DNA of 64,000 bases, taken from contig CAZKVQ010000006.1 of the NCBI GenBank assembly GCA_964556255.1, forward strand, positions 17,004 through 81,003. Direction: 5' to 3'. The notes beneath the pieces are model-generated. The model had not been told where the DNA came from. It worked only from the letters and a program-made list of their open reading frames with translations, and made no database searches. This document shows, one piece after another, positions 22,502 through 30,583 of this stretch. Both the position numbers and the translations under genes were made by a program. Source of the DNA: JACJWR01 sp964556255. Its GTDB lineage: Bacteria; Actinomycetota; Actinomycetes; S36-B12; UBA10799. Within the stretch, counting starts at the first letter, position 1; every line of letters starts with the position of its first letter.

Positions 22502-23278
22502 TTGAGCGTCGTCGAACTCGATGTCTCCGCAGGGGTGGCGACCATTCGCGTGGATCGTCCGCCCATGAACGCCCTCGATACTGAGGTCCAGGCAGGATTG
22601 GCCGAGGCCGCGGTCGAGGTGGGGGAGCGGTCGGACGTTCGCGTGGTTGTGGTCTACGGCGGCCCGAAGGTCTTCGCCGCCGGTGCCGACGTCAAGGAGA
22701 TGTCCGGTTGGGACTACCAGACGATGGTGGCGCGCAGTCGGCGGCTGCAGGACTCCTTCACAGCCGTTGCCGACATCCACAAGCCCACGATCGCAGCCAT
22801 CACCGGGTATGCGCTCGGCGGCGGGCTCGAGCTGGCACTGGCCTGCGATCTCCGCGTATGCGGCGATAACGCCAAGTTGGGCCTGCCAGAGATCCTGTTG
22901 GGCATCATCCCTGGGGCGGGTGGTACCCAACGGTTGCCACGACTTGTGGGACCATCCCGCGCCAAGGATCTGATCCTCACGGGGCGGTTCGTGGGTGCCG
23001 ACGAGGCTAAGGCCATCGGATTGGTGGATCGGGTGGTCGGGCCGGATGAGGTATACGACGAAGCGATCGCGCTGGCCTCGCAATTGGCGAAGGGTGCGGC
23101 GCTGGCACAGCAGGCCGCGCTGTCGGCCATCGACCACGGCATCGAGACCGACCTCGCGAACGGGCTGGAGCTCGAACGGGTCAATTTCGCCTCGCTGTTC
23201 GCCACCGAAGACCGCGAGATCGGCATGACGTCCTTCCTCGAGCACGGCCCTGGCAAGGCCGATTTCGTCGGGCGGTAG
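22502..23278 (+). CDS. Enoyl-CoA hydratase/isomerase family protein
   Basis: Crotonase-fold enzyme, probably hydrating trans-2-enoyl-CoA in fatty-acid oxidation. The product is 258 residues, typical length. The oxyanion-hole stretches are AAGADVKEM and GYALGGGLELALACD, the latter holding the first catalytic Glu; LPEILLGIIPGAGGTQRLPR holds the second. I choose a TTG start at 22502 because a near-perfect AGGAGG lies 6 nt upstream and no ATG or GTG fits. Lacking other beta-oxidation genes nearby, its exact substrate is open. It overlaps nothing and is followed after 5 bp by a methyltransferase gene. Confidence 0.9.
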   Translation: MSVVELDVSAGVATIRVDRPPMNALDTEVQAGLAEAAVEVGERSDVRVVVVYGGPKVFAAGADVKEMSGWDYQTMVARSRRLQDSFTAVADIHKPTIAAITGYALGGGLELALACDLRVCGDNAKLGLPEILLGIIPGAGGTQRLPRLVGPSRAKDLILTGRFVGADEAKAIGLVDRVVGPDEVYDEAIALASQLAKGAALAQQAALSAIDHGIETDLANGLELERVNFASLFATEDREIGMTSFLEHGPGKADFVGR

Positions 23279-23283
23279 CCGAC

Positions 23284-24291
23284 GTGAGTCTCGAACCCGC
23301 GGGCCAGAACCTGGCCGATGAGGATATGGCCACCCAGGGAATGCGGGCGAAGGCCAACCCCAACGCGACCGCCGAAGAGGTCAAGGCAGCTTTCAAGGAC
23401 CCCAAACTCGCCAATGTGCTGTACCACGATTGGGAGGCGGGCACCTATGACGAGAAATGGTCCATCTCCTACGACGAACGCTGCATCACCTACGCGTCGG
23501 ACAGATTCCGGGCGGTGGCCGGTGATGCCGAGTGGCCTTACGGTCGGGCGCTGGAGCTCGGCTGCGGTACCGGCTTCTTCCTGCTCAACCTGATCCAGGC
23601 CGGAGTCATGACCCGCGGGGCGGTCACCGACATCTCGCCGGGCATGGTCGAGGTGGCGCAGCGCAACGCGGCCGGACTCGGGTTCGAGGTGGAAGGTCGG
23701 GTCGCCGACGCGGAATCGCTGCCCTTCCCCGATGACTCGTTCGACCTTGTCGTGGGGCACGCGGTGCTGCACCACATCCCCGACCTGGAGCTGGCGATGG
23801 CCGAAGTCATCCGGGTGCTGCGCCCGGGCGGCCGTTTCGTGTTCGCCGGCGAGCCGACGGCCAAGGGTGACGTCGTGGCCCGATTGCTGTCGCGGGCCAC
23901 CTGGTGGGCGACGAGCCGGGTGACCCAACTGCCGCCGTTCAAGGCAAGATTCGCCCGCGAGAAGGCCGAGCTGGAGGAGTCCTCCCGGGCTGCTCTGCTG
24001 GAGGCCGTGGTCGATATCCACACGTTCGACCCGCGGCAACTGCGAGAACTGTGTGGCAGGGCCGGGGCTGTAGACGTGGAGACCATCACCGAGGAGCTCA
24101 CGGCCTCGTGGTTCGGCTGGCCGACCCGAACCTTTGAAGCGGCGGTCAAGCCGGAGTCGCTGCACTGGAACTACTACTGGACGGTTTTCCGTACCTGGCA
24201 GCTACTCGCCGCGCTGGATTCCAAACTGCTCACCCATGTTGTGCCCGAGCAGTACTTCTACAACGTCAGCGTGACGGGTGTGAAGCCGTAG
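23284..24291 (+). CDS. Class I SAM-dependent methyltransferase
   Basis: Predicted cytosolic SAM-dependent methyltransferase of 335 residues. Motif I is LELGCGTGFFLL (about 92-103), followed by TDISPGM and the post-I motif PFPDDSFDLVVGHAVLHHIP typical of the methyltransf_11 group. The C-terminal part (WNYYWTVFRTWQLL onward) is not a domain I recognise. The GTG start follows the enoyl-CoA hydratase stop by 5 nt; an in-frame ATG at 23326 is an alternative. Co-transcription with the hydratase suggests a lipid or ketide substrate, but this is inference. Confidence 0.82.
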   Translation: MSLEPAGQNLADEDMATQGMRAKANPNATAEEVKAAFKDPKLANVLYHDWEAGTYDEKWSISYDERCITYASDRFRAVAGDAEWPYGRALELGCGTGFFLLNLIQAGVMTRGAVTDISPGMVEVAQRNAAGLGFEVEGRVADAESLPFPDDSFDLVVGHAVLHHIPDLELAMAEVIRVLRPGGRFVFAGEPTAKGDVVARLLSRATWWATSRVTQLPPFKARFAREKAELEESSRAALLEAVVDIHTFDPRQLRELCGRAGAVDVETITEELTASWFGWPTRTFEAAVKPESLHWNYYWTVFRTWQLLAALDSKLLTHVVPEQYFYNVSVTGVKP

Positions 24292-24312
24292 CAGGTCCAC
24301 CGTGGATCCGGG

Positions 24313-24828
24313 CTAGGCCGGGACCTGGGGGAGGTCGCCCAACGCGACCTCGAGTTCGTCCGGGATCGTGGGCAACTCCGACAACAGGATGACCCCCGCG
24401 CGATCGCCCTGCGCCTCCCAGGAATCCACGGTGGAACGCCAAATGTCCAGTGCCGTTGCGAAGGCCTTGGGTGACTCGAGGGCCATGTGCTGCCAGCTGT
24501 GCCACACCACAAGTAGACCCTCGGCGTCGGTGTCGCCGACGTCGGCCAGGCACTCCTCCAAGGCATCCCAGTTGCCGCCGAAGTAGTCCGGGAAGTCGAA
24601 GGTGCGTGCGCAGCGGGCCAAGTAGTCGGCCTTCGTGTCGACGCCTTCGCAGTCCAGGTCCCGGCTGGCCCAGCCTTCGTCGCGGGCAGCGATCCGGACG
24701 GTCTCGGGGTCGGGGGCTCCGGGCCAGAGTCTGAGCCCGTCGAGGCCCCCGGAGCAGAGCAGGGCACGCAGGTTCGCGGCCTCGAATCGGCTCGCCCCAG
24801 GCCCGAATCCACGCGCGTCAGTGCCCAC
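24313..24828 (-). CDS. Barstar-family ribonuclease inhibitor
   Basis: Intracellular inhibitor of barnase/RNase Sa-type ribonucleases. The barstar domain spans about residues 58-150 and includes DYFGGNWDALEECLADV, the family's key helix that plugs the nuclease active site, and LLVVWHSW. At 171 residues it is nearly twice the length of Bacillus barstar (about 90), with an unassigned N-terminal extension of about 55. It lies 27 nt downstream of the RNase gene on the same strand and has its own TAGGCT element 6 nt before the GTG start, so the inhibitor can be made independently of the toxin. That arrangement fits an immunity gene. Confidence 0.88.
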   Translation of the reverse strand: MGTDARGFGPGASRFEAANLRALLCSGGLDGLRLWPGAPDPETVRIAARDEGWASRDLDCEGVDTKADYLARCARTFDFPDYFGGNWDALEECLADVGDTDAEGLLVVWHSWQHMALESPKAFATALDIWRSTVDSWEAQGDRAGVILLSELPTIPDELEVALGDLPQVPA

Positions 24829-24834
24829 CGGACC

Positions 24835-24840
24835 AGCCTA
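24835..24840 (-). promoter_or_regulatory. Leaderless-type -10 element of the barstar gene
   Basis: TAGGCT on the minus strand, 6 nt before the GTG start, located between the RNase stop and the barstar start. Confidence 0.5.
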
Positions 24841-24855
24841 GCGAGCCACGCCCAC

Positions 24856-25362
24856 TCACGGTTGGATCACTTCGCTGAAGCTGTTGTAGTGATCGTCCGT
24901 CCAGTAGCGAGACCCGTCCGCCCCGGCGACAATCCGCCTGGCGCCGCGATCCTGGGACCCGGGCGTAACCACCGTGTATTCCCGGTAGAAGCCGGACTTC
25001 TTCGGCGGCAAGAGTCCTTCCCGGTTGCCGAAGGTCGCTCCGTCTTTCGGGTACGGAAATGGCCCGCCGTCGGCGATGAGCCGCAGGGTGGTGACGGCCT
25101 GGGTCGGTAGCTGGTCGACATCGACCGTGGGCAGTGAGGACACCGGTGCGGCAGGGGCAAGAGCGTCTGCCGTGCTCGGCCGGGAGCCAGCCGTTGCGGC
25201 GTTGCCGGTGGCGGGGACTCTGCTGGCCCCGGAGGGTGCGGCGCTGGCGCGGGTCGGGGTGGTGGTCGACGCGGTGGTGGAACGGCCCGACAGCAGTGAT
25301 CACGCCAGCAGGGCCAGCGCCAGTACCGCTGTCGGGCCGGCTAGGAGCCTCATCATGCGCAT
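24856..25362 (-). pseudogene. Secreted guanyl-specific ribonuclease (RNase Sa type), in-frame stop in the signal peptide
   Basis: The catalytic domain is clearly RNase Sa/barnase family: GPFPYPKDGATFGNRE, the general base Glu in YREYTV, Arg in GARRI and the acid His in DDHYNSF. Family members cleave RNA 3' of guanosine outside the cell. The same frame upstream begins MRMMRLLAGPTAVLALALLA, a good signal peptide, but then has TGA at 25300-25302 before a Ser/Thr/Ala/Pro-rich linker. Restored, the protein would be 168 residues. The TGA could come from one base change (GGA, CGA, TGG or TGC; TGC would give a lipobox). It lacks the Cys pair of RNase Sa. It starts 4 nt after the GNAT stop, and barstar follows. 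Confidence 0.8.
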
Positions 25363-25366
25363 TGGA

Positions 25367-26245
25367 TCACCCCAACTCGAACGTCGTGACGCCGAAGACG
25401 TGCTGCCAGGGCAGCGACGGAACCGGGCCCCGATACATACGTGCGCAGCCGAAGGATTCGCTGAGCTCGTGCGTCCGGGCGAGGGCCACCGCAGCAGGGT
25501 TGCACTCGGGGATGTCGAGGAAGAGCGGTTGATCGATGGCGTGTCCGGACAGCCGGGCGAAGATCGTCTCCGCCAGGTCCGGTGATGCTGCGAACAGGGG
25601 GCCGATCTTGTAGCCCTCGCGGCAGGGTCTCACCACCCCCAACCCGCGGATCTCGCCGTGGTCGACGGCAGCCACCGCGATCCCACCCGCGGGGTCGAGC
25701 CATTTCCGTAGAAATGCCGGGCGATGCGACCCGAAGTGCGCGGCGTCGAAGTCGTCCACATCCTCGAAGGCAAGCGAACTCGCCGGCACCAGCCCGGCGG
25801 CCCCCTCAGCCTCGGCGGCCGGTATCGCTCGACCGATGCCCGCCATTCGGAGGTTACGGTGCAGGAAGGTGAACCCCAGGGTCAGGTAGTAGGGCTGCAT
25901 CGCGAAGACGCCGTCGATGCCTACTGTGGCGTTCGGGCCGAGCCGTTCGCTGGCCAGCCCCAGGAGCTGTTCGGCCGCGCCGCCGCCCACGCTGCGCCCC
26001 CGCCATTGGGGACGCACGATGAAGAACCCGGCGAACGCGTGGTCTTCGTCGTACACCACCACGGAGGCGCTCCCGATGAGTTCGCCATCCACATCGATGG
26101 CGTAGAAACCCTCGGGGTCCGTCGCCCAGAAGGCAGCGGCGTCCGCGAGCCCCGGATTCCAGCCTTCGTCGGCAGCCCACCCGATGACCGTGTCGAGCTC
26201 CTGACGGCGCAACTGCCTGATGTTCGCGGGGATCGGTGACGTCAT
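25367..26245 (-). CDS. GNAT-family N-acetyltransferase, two-domain
   Basis: A 292-residue protein with an N-terminal GNAT fold (about 5-140): AGFFIVRPQWRGRSVGGG is the acetyl-CoA-binding motif A, followed by the YYLTLGF segment. The C-terminal half resembles the second domain of YitH/DUF1248-type acetyltransferases (VRPCREGYKIGPLFA, LFLDIPECNP). The substrate is unknown. Its start overlaps the stop of the APC transporter gene as ATGA, and the RNase gene follows 4 nt downstream, so all are likely on one transcript. Confidence 0.85.
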   Translation of the reverse strand: MTSPIPANIRQLRRQELDTVIGWAADEGWNPGLADAAAFWATDPEGFYAIDVDGELIGSASVVVYDEDHAFAGFFIVRPQWRGRSVGGGAAEQLLGLASERLGPNATVGIDGVFAMQPYYLTLGFTFLHRNLRMAGIGRAIPAAEAEGAAGLVPASSLAFEDVDDFDAAHFGSHRPAFLRKWLDPAGGIAVAAVDHGEIRGLGVVRPCREGYKIGPLFAASPDLAETIFARLSGHAIDQPLFLDIPECNPAAVALARTHELSESFGCARMYRGPVPSLPWQHVFGVTTFELG

Positions 26246-27801
26246 GCCTGGTTGTCCCTGCCCTTGGCGTCAGGGCCCAATTCGGCTCCTGGCTTGGTCT
26301 CGGCGGTGCCGATAAGGATCTGCCGCATCGTGTCGCGTGCGATGCCGTCGTACACCTCGGGTCTCCTTCGCTTGAGGTAGGCCGCGTAGGCCGCGCCGCC
26401 GATCGCAGCAACCAGATAGACCAGAGGCAGCGCGTTCAGAAGTACAGAGTCGGAGTTGGTGAGGAGGTCGAAGTTCACAGCGGTAAGTACCACCACCGTG
26501 CTCAACACCAGGCCAGCCACTGCCGGCGCGACGCCGGTGCGGAACCATTGGCCACCGCCGTTTCGGGCGAAGAAGGCCACGATGGCGAATGCCGCGCAGG
26601 CCTGCAGGAGCACGATGCCGAAGGTGCCGAGCCCGATCATGGTCGAGGCCAGACCGATGTAGGGGCTCAGTCCAGCGAGCGCGAAAATCGCCACCACGGC
26701 CAGGTTGAAGCCGGTCTGCACCAAGCTCGCACGATGGGGTGAGGCGTGCCTCCCGTGCAGCAACCCGAGGATCGGCGGCAGTACTCGTTCCCTGCCCAAA
26801 GCGAACATGTAGCGGGCGCTGGCGTTGTGGGTTGCCAGGATGGCGGCCAACAGACTGGTCAACAGCATCAGGCCCATCAGCTGCCGCGCCCAGTCGCCGA
26901 CGTAGGTACTCATGAGGTTGAAGAAGAGTTGACCGATGTCATTGCTGGACTGGGCGGCGAGATCGTCGATTCCGGTGGTCCCGAGGGCGCCGACCGCCTC
27001 CCAGGCCGTGACCGCGTAGAAGATGCCGATGATGATGACTGCTGCGTAGGTGGCCCGCGGAATTGACCGACTCGGTTCGCGGGTCTCCTCCGCATACAGA
27101 GCCGCCGACTCGAAACCGATGAAACAGGAGAATGAGAAGAGCAGCGCGATCGGCAGTCCTGCGGAGAACACAGTGCTCGGGGCGACGGCGGTCAGCGGAA
27201 AGGCGGCGAGTCCCTTCGCCATCAGGATTCCGATATCGAGCATCGCCAACAGGGCGATCTCCAGCGCCATCAGTACGGCGAGCACTTTCGCCGAAACGTC
27301 GACGTTTCGGTAACCCAGTATCCCGACGACGACCACGGCGAAGAGTGCCGCGGCCCACCAGGGGATCGTCAGACCTGCGTCCTGGAGTCCGGTGTAGGTG
27401 AAAAACCCGAAGCCGCCGACGATGCCCACGGTCTGGGCGTTGTAGGCGATGACTGCGAAGAGCGCCGCTACTACCGAAGCCGACTTGCCCAAGCCGTGCG
27501 CGACATAGGTGTAGAAGGCTCCGGTGTTGACCACTTTGCGGGCAATGGCGGCATACCCGATCGCGAACAGCAGCAGCGTGGCACCCGCCAGCAGGTAGGC
27601 GCCCGGAACGCCGGCACCGTTGCCCTTGGCGAACATCAGCGGCACCGTGCCGACGATCGCGGCCAGCGGCGCGGCGGCCGCGATCACGATGAAGACGATC
27701 TTCGCCGTCGACAAGCTGGGCTGGCGCTGGTCCTCGTTCGAACTCATGTCGCTTCCCATCAGGTCGGTGCCAGGCTGGTCCGTACTTCGGCCCTCGGGCA
27801 T
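26242..27801 (-). CDS. APC-superfamily amino acid/amine permease
   Basis: Integral membrane transporter of 519 residues, about 12 hydrophobic segments. The APC signature is in the first segment (AAAAPLAAIVGTVPLMFAKGNG), with FSFSCFIGFESAALYAEET in the sixth. The substrate is probably an amino acid or polyamine; the sequence does not say which. The start at 27801 lies 2 nt after the upstream stop and suits coupling; ATG at 27747, with a weak GGGAAG site, is an alternative that drops 18 polar residues. It is the second gene of the leftward unit that ends with RNase and barstar. Confidence 0.85.
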   Translation of the reverse strand: MPEGRSTDQPGTDLMGSDMSSNEDQRQPSLSTAKIVFIVIAAAAPLAAIVGTVPLMFAKGNGAGVPGAYLLAGATLLLFAIGYAAIARKVVNTGAFYTYVAHGLGKSASVVAALFAVIAYNAQTVGIVGGFGFFTYTGLQDAGLTIPWWAAALFAVVVVGILGYRNVDVSAKVLAVLMALEIALLAMLDIGILMAKGLAAFPLTAVAPSTVFSAGLPIALLFSFSCFIGFESAALYAEETREPSRSIPRATYAAVIIIGIFYAVTAWEAVGALGTTGIDDLAAQSSNDIGQLFFNLMSTYVGDWARQLMGLMLLTSLLAAILATHNASARYMFALGRERVLPPILGLLHGRHASPHRASLVQTGFNLAVVAIFALAGLSPYIGLASTMIGLGTFGIVLLQACAAFAIVAFFARNGGGQWFRTGVAPAVAGLVLSTVVVLTAVNFDLLTNSDSVLLNALPLVYLVAAIGGAAYAAYLKRRRPEVYDGIARDTMRQILIGTAETKPGAELGPDAKGRDNQA

Positions 27802-27803
27802 TG

Positions 27804-28544
27804 TCAGATAGCCGACTTCTTCTTACTGGGGGCCCGCAGGGCCACCGCTTCCGGGAAGCGGTGCCACGGAATGCCCGGGACCTTGTGCCCGCTCATGGCA
27901 CGTCGCCTGACCCCGACGTAGAACCAGATGGCCGTGAAGACATAGTCGATGAACAACATAGCGAGCGTGGCCGGCAGGCTCAGGTCCTGACGAGCATCGA
28001 TCACCTTCAGGAGTTCCTCCGCCGGGCGCACCGCCAGGTTCAGCAGAATCGCCGTGACCAACGTCAGTGGCACGATCTTTGCGAGGTTGTGTGCAGCCTC
28101 GCGCCACACGTGCGCCAGGAATCTAATCGCGATGACGATGCCGCTGGACACGACCAACAGACCGCCCGCGGTGAGCTTGTTCGGTGCCAACCACAAGATG
28201 ACGAAGAAGTAGTTCGACCACAACAGGATCAGCAGCGGGATGGAGATGATGTACTGCAGCAGGTCGCGTGGTGTGGTCGTCCAGCGCTGTTGGTCTTCGT
28301 CGAAGGTGAGTTTGAGCCGGGGACGCTGCATGGCGCGCCAGATCACCACCGCGAGCATCGTCGCGCAGACGATCCCGGCGGACATCAGCAGTATGGTCCC
28401 GGTTCCGATCCTTATCCCCGGTTGGCTGTCATCGGGCAGATTCACCGTGATCTCGGCGCTGGTGCTGCTCGCGGACGGACTCGGGGCCGGTGTCAGCGCG
28501 GCGAGGTGCGACCACTGGTCAATCAGCAGCGGCAGGGTTGACAT
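27804..28544 (-). CDS. Membrane protein of unknown function
   Basis: I do not recognise the family. The 246-residue product has a Ser/Pro/Ala-rich N-terminus, then about five hydrophobic segments (about 50-70, 95-120, 126-150, 155-172 and 188-210), with a soluble loop between the first two (LTFDEDQQRWTTTPRD) and a basic tail ending APSKKKSAI. There is no enzymatic motif. It leads the unit with the APC permease, and a TAACCT element 6 nt before its ATG suggests a leaderless mRNA. A role with the permease is possible but unproven. Confidence 0.7.
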   Translation of the reverse strand: MSTLPLLIDQWSHLAALTPAPSPSASSTSAEITVNLPDDSQPGIRIGTGTILLMSAGIVCATMLAVVIWRAMQRPRLKLTFDEDQQRWTTTPRDLLQYIISIPLLILLWSNYFFVILWLAPNKLTAGGLLVVSSGIVIAIRFLAHVWREAAHNLAKIVPLTLVTAILLNLAVRPAEELLKVIDARQDLSLPATLAMLFIDYVFTAIWFYVGVRRRAMSGHKVPGIPWHRFPEAVALRAPSKKKSAI

Positions 28545-28550
28545 GGTTCG

Positions 28551-28556
28551 AGGTTA
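28551..28556 (-). promoter_or_regulatory. Leaderless-type -10 element of the membrane-protein/APC unit
   Basis: TAACCT on the minus strand, 6 nt before the ATG at 28544. It overlaps the stop codon of the acyltransferase gene. Confidence 0.5.
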
Positions 28557-29276
28557 GCGTTCCGCGCGTTGCTGAGCATGGGCCTCAGCAGCGGCGGCGG
28601 TCTTCCGTTTGATGTCGGCGAGCGCGGCCCGGTGCGCGGCCTTCGTGTCGTACACCTCACGACGGTTCTTGAGCACCCGCCCGGGTATCCCCCCGACCAC
28701 CGATTCGGGAGGTATCTCGCCACGGATCACCGCATTGGATCCCAGGACGCAACCGTGGCCGATATACGTTCCGCGGGTGACGGTCACCTTCGTGCCCAAC
28801 CAGCAGTCCGGGCCGATACGCACCGGCGATTTGACGATGCCCTGGTCCTTGATGGGCAGGTTGACGTCTTCGAAGACATGATCGAAGTCGCAGATATAGA
28901 CCCAGTCGGCGATGATGCAGCCGCCGCCGATCTCGATGTCGAGGTAGCCGTTGATGGTGTTGTCACGGCCGAAGACGGTCTTGTCGCCGATACGGAGGGT
29001 GCCCTCGTGGGCCCTGATCCGGTTCTCGTCGCCGACGTGGACCCAACGACCGATGATCATCCGGGCATAGCCTCGTCGTGCCGAGACCTCGACCCGTTTC
29101 CCAAGGAAGACGAACCCCTCAGTGATGATGTGGGGATACCGCAGACGGAACCACAGGAAGCGCCAATAGCGCCGCAGGTACCACCAATTCCAGGCGCGAT
29201 TGCGCACGATCCACCGCAACGATGCCCAGGTCACGAAACGCGCCTGCCGCGGGTCACGGTTTCGGAACATCGCCAC
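28554..29276 (-). CDS. Left-handed beta-helix (hexapeptide) acyltransferase
   Basis: A 240-residue acyl-CoA-dependent transferase of the maltose/galactoside acetyltransferase type. Imperfect hexapeptide turns run from about 75 to 205 (IGDKTVFG, IGGGCIIADW, IGPDCWLGTKVTV, IGHGCVLGSNAVI), ending PPESVVGGIPGRVLKNR. The candidate catalytic His is in CDFDHVFED. Basic/aromatic residues dominate the N-terminal 50 (WNWWYLRRYWRFLWFRLRY), suggesting membrane association. Upstream of the GT4 gene, it recalls Rv3034c of the mycobacterial MGLP locus, proposed to acylate the polysaccharide. GTG 29276 is favoured by a TAGTCT element; ATG 29270 is an alternative. Confidence 0.82.
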   Translation of the reverse strand: MAMFRNRDPRQARFVTWASLRWIVRNRAWNWWYLRRYWRFLWFRLRYPHIITEGFVFLGKRVEVSARRGYARMIIGRWVHVGDENRIRAHEGTLRIGDKTVFGRDNTINGYLDIEIGGGCIIADWVYICDFDHVFEDVNLPIKDQGIVKSPVRIGPDCWLGTKVTVTRGTYIGHGCVLGSNAVIRGEIPPESVVGGIPGRVLKNRREVYDTKAAHRAALADIKRKTAAAAEAHAQQRAER

Positions 29277-29284
29277 AGCCGCTC

Positions 29285-29290
29285 AGACTA
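29285..29290 (-). promoter_or_regulatory. Leaderless-type -10 element of the acyltransferase gene
   Basis: TAGTCT on the minus strand, 8 nt before the GTG at 29276. Confidence 0.4.
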
Positions 29291-29322
29291 ATCCCCGCCG
29301 GTTGACCCTTCGGCCGCGGCCG

Positions 29323-30504
29323 TCAGGAGTCGTCGGCCCCGGCACGGCGGTAGCAGGCCACTGTTGCCTCGGCGATCTGTGACCAGTCGTGATCCCGCTT
29401 CAGCGCCTCGTAGGCCCGGTCGACGATGACCTTCGCACTGCGGTCGGTGATCGCAGCGACTAGGGCCTTCGCCAGGGCAGTGGGGTCCTTTGCGGGTACG
29501 GACCACCCGGTCTCGCCACTTCGCACCACATCGGCCAGACCTCCGACCCGGCTTGCGACGACGGGGGTGCCCAGCGACATCGCCTCCAGCGCGACGAGCC
29601 CGAACGGTTCGTAGATGCTCGGGATGGCGGCGACATCCGCGCAGGCGATGAGTGCCCGCAACTCCTGCTCGGGTAGCCACCCCGCCACGGTCACGGCCCC
29701 GGTGATGCCGTGACTCTCGCAGGCGTTCCGCAGAAGCTCGCCCTGGGATCCGCGCCCGGCGATGACCAAGTGGGCGGTCGGCAGCGCCTGCCGAACCTGC
29801 GCCATCGCCTCAGCCAGTTCCAGGATTCCTTTCTCCACCTCCAGGCGCCCCACGAAGACGATGAGTGGACTATCCGGGGCCCACCGGGCGCGGGCGTCGA
29901 GTTGATCGCTCAGTGGACTGGACCACTCCTCCAGATCGATCCCGTTGGGTATGACCGTCACCTTGTCGGCGGCCACGCCGAACTGCCGGACGACCTCCTC
30001 CTTCATCGCGGCGGAGCACGTGATGACGGCGTTCGCCTGATGGCACAGTTGCCGTTCGATGGCATCGACGCTACGGCTGATATCACCGGGGAGGTGCCCC
30101 TGATGGCGTCCCACCTCGGTCGCGTGGATGGTCGCGACCAGCGGGATCACGGGGTTCTCCGTCAATTCGGTACCGGCCTTGGTAGTCATCCAGTCATGGC
30201 AGTGCACGACATCGGGCTGCGCATCGCCTAGTGCCACCCTGGCCCCTGTCGCCAGTTCGTGGTCAAGTGCGCTGACCCAGGCGAGGAGATTCTCCGGGAT
30301 GAACTCCAATTGGGGTGCGCTCGCTACCCGAAGGACCCGAACACCCCACATCAGGGATTCGGCCGGGGCTCCCTCGACCTTTTGCGTGACCACCGCCACG
30401 TCGTGGCCCGCCTCCGCCTGAGCAGAGGCAAGTTCGTAGACATGCCGGCCTAGTCCGCCGTACACGAGCGGCGGATACTCCCAGGTGACATGCAGGATGC
30501 GCAC
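29323..30504 (-). CDS. GT4 glycosyltransferase, probable alpha-1,4-glucosyltransferase (Rv3032-like)
   Basis: A 393-residue GT-B retaining glycosyltransferase. The N-terminal domain has HVTWEYPPLVYGGLGRHVYEL, as in bacterial glycogen synthase-like enzymes; the C-terminal nucleotide-sugar site has FVGRLEVEKG and the EX7E motif in SIYEPFGLVALEAM. In mycobacteria the homologue Rv3032 elongates the alpha-1,4-glucan backbone of methylglucose lipopolysaccharides. Its neighbours here, a methyltransferase and a GH57 branching enzyme, are the same partners, though divergently arranged. The GTG start at 30504 follows a TAGGGT element by 6 nt. Confidence 0.87.
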   Translation of the reverse strand: MRILHVTWEYPPLVYGGLGRHVYELASAQAEAGHDVAVVTQKVEGAPAESLMWGVRVLRVASAPQLEFIPENLLAWVSALDHELATGARVALGDAQPDVVHCHDWMTTKAGTELTENPVIPLVATIHATEVGRHQGHLPGDISRSVDAIERQLCHQANAVITCSAAMKEEVVRQFGVAADKVTVIPNGIDLEEWSSPLSDQLDARARWAPDSPLIVFVGRLEVEKGILELAEAMAQVRQALPTAHLVIAGRGSQGELLRNACESHGITGAVTVAGWLPEQELRALIACADVAAIPSIYEPFGLVALEAMSLGTPVVASRVGGLADVVRSGETGWSVPAKDPTALAKALVAAITDRSAKVIVDRAYEALKRDHDWSQIAEATVACYRRAGADDS

Positions 30505-30510
30505 ATTCGC

Positions 30511-30516
30511 ACCCTA
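30511..30516 (-). promoter_or_regulatory. Leaderless-type -10 element of the GT4 gene
   Basis: TAGGGT on the minus strand, 6 nt before the GTG at 30504. Confidence 0.55.
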
Positions 30517-30518
30517 GG

Positions 30519-30562
30519 GCACCGCGTTGACCTCGCCAGGGCACCGCGCTGACCTCGACACC
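30519..30562. repeat. Tandem 22-bp direct repeat in the divergent promoter region
   Basis: Two adjacent 22-bp copies share GCACCGCG-y-TGACCTCG almost perfectly and differ in the last 5 bases. Each has a -35-like hexamer: TTGACC in copy 1 and CTGACC in copy 2. Copy 2's hexamer (30549-30554) is 16 nt from the TACTGT -10 of the methyltransferase gene. The array sits between the divergent GT4 and methyltransferase genes, where a regulator could control both. Confidence 0.6.
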
Positions 30563-30570
30563 GGAACAAC

Positions 30571-30576
30571 TACTGT
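30571..30576 (+). promoter_or_regulatory. -10 element of the methyltransferase-GH57 unit
   Basis: TACTGT, 7 nt before the GTG at 30584, with CTGACC 16 nt upstream as -35. Confidence 0.6.
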
Positions 30577-30583
30577 CACGGCT

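Noticed and set aside
25144..25362. The ribonuclease as an intact gene starting at GTG 25143
   Set aside because: That start would remove the signal peptide that is plainly encoded upstream in the same frame, and a cytosolic RNase of this type would be toxic; a broken gene is the better reading, although not proven.
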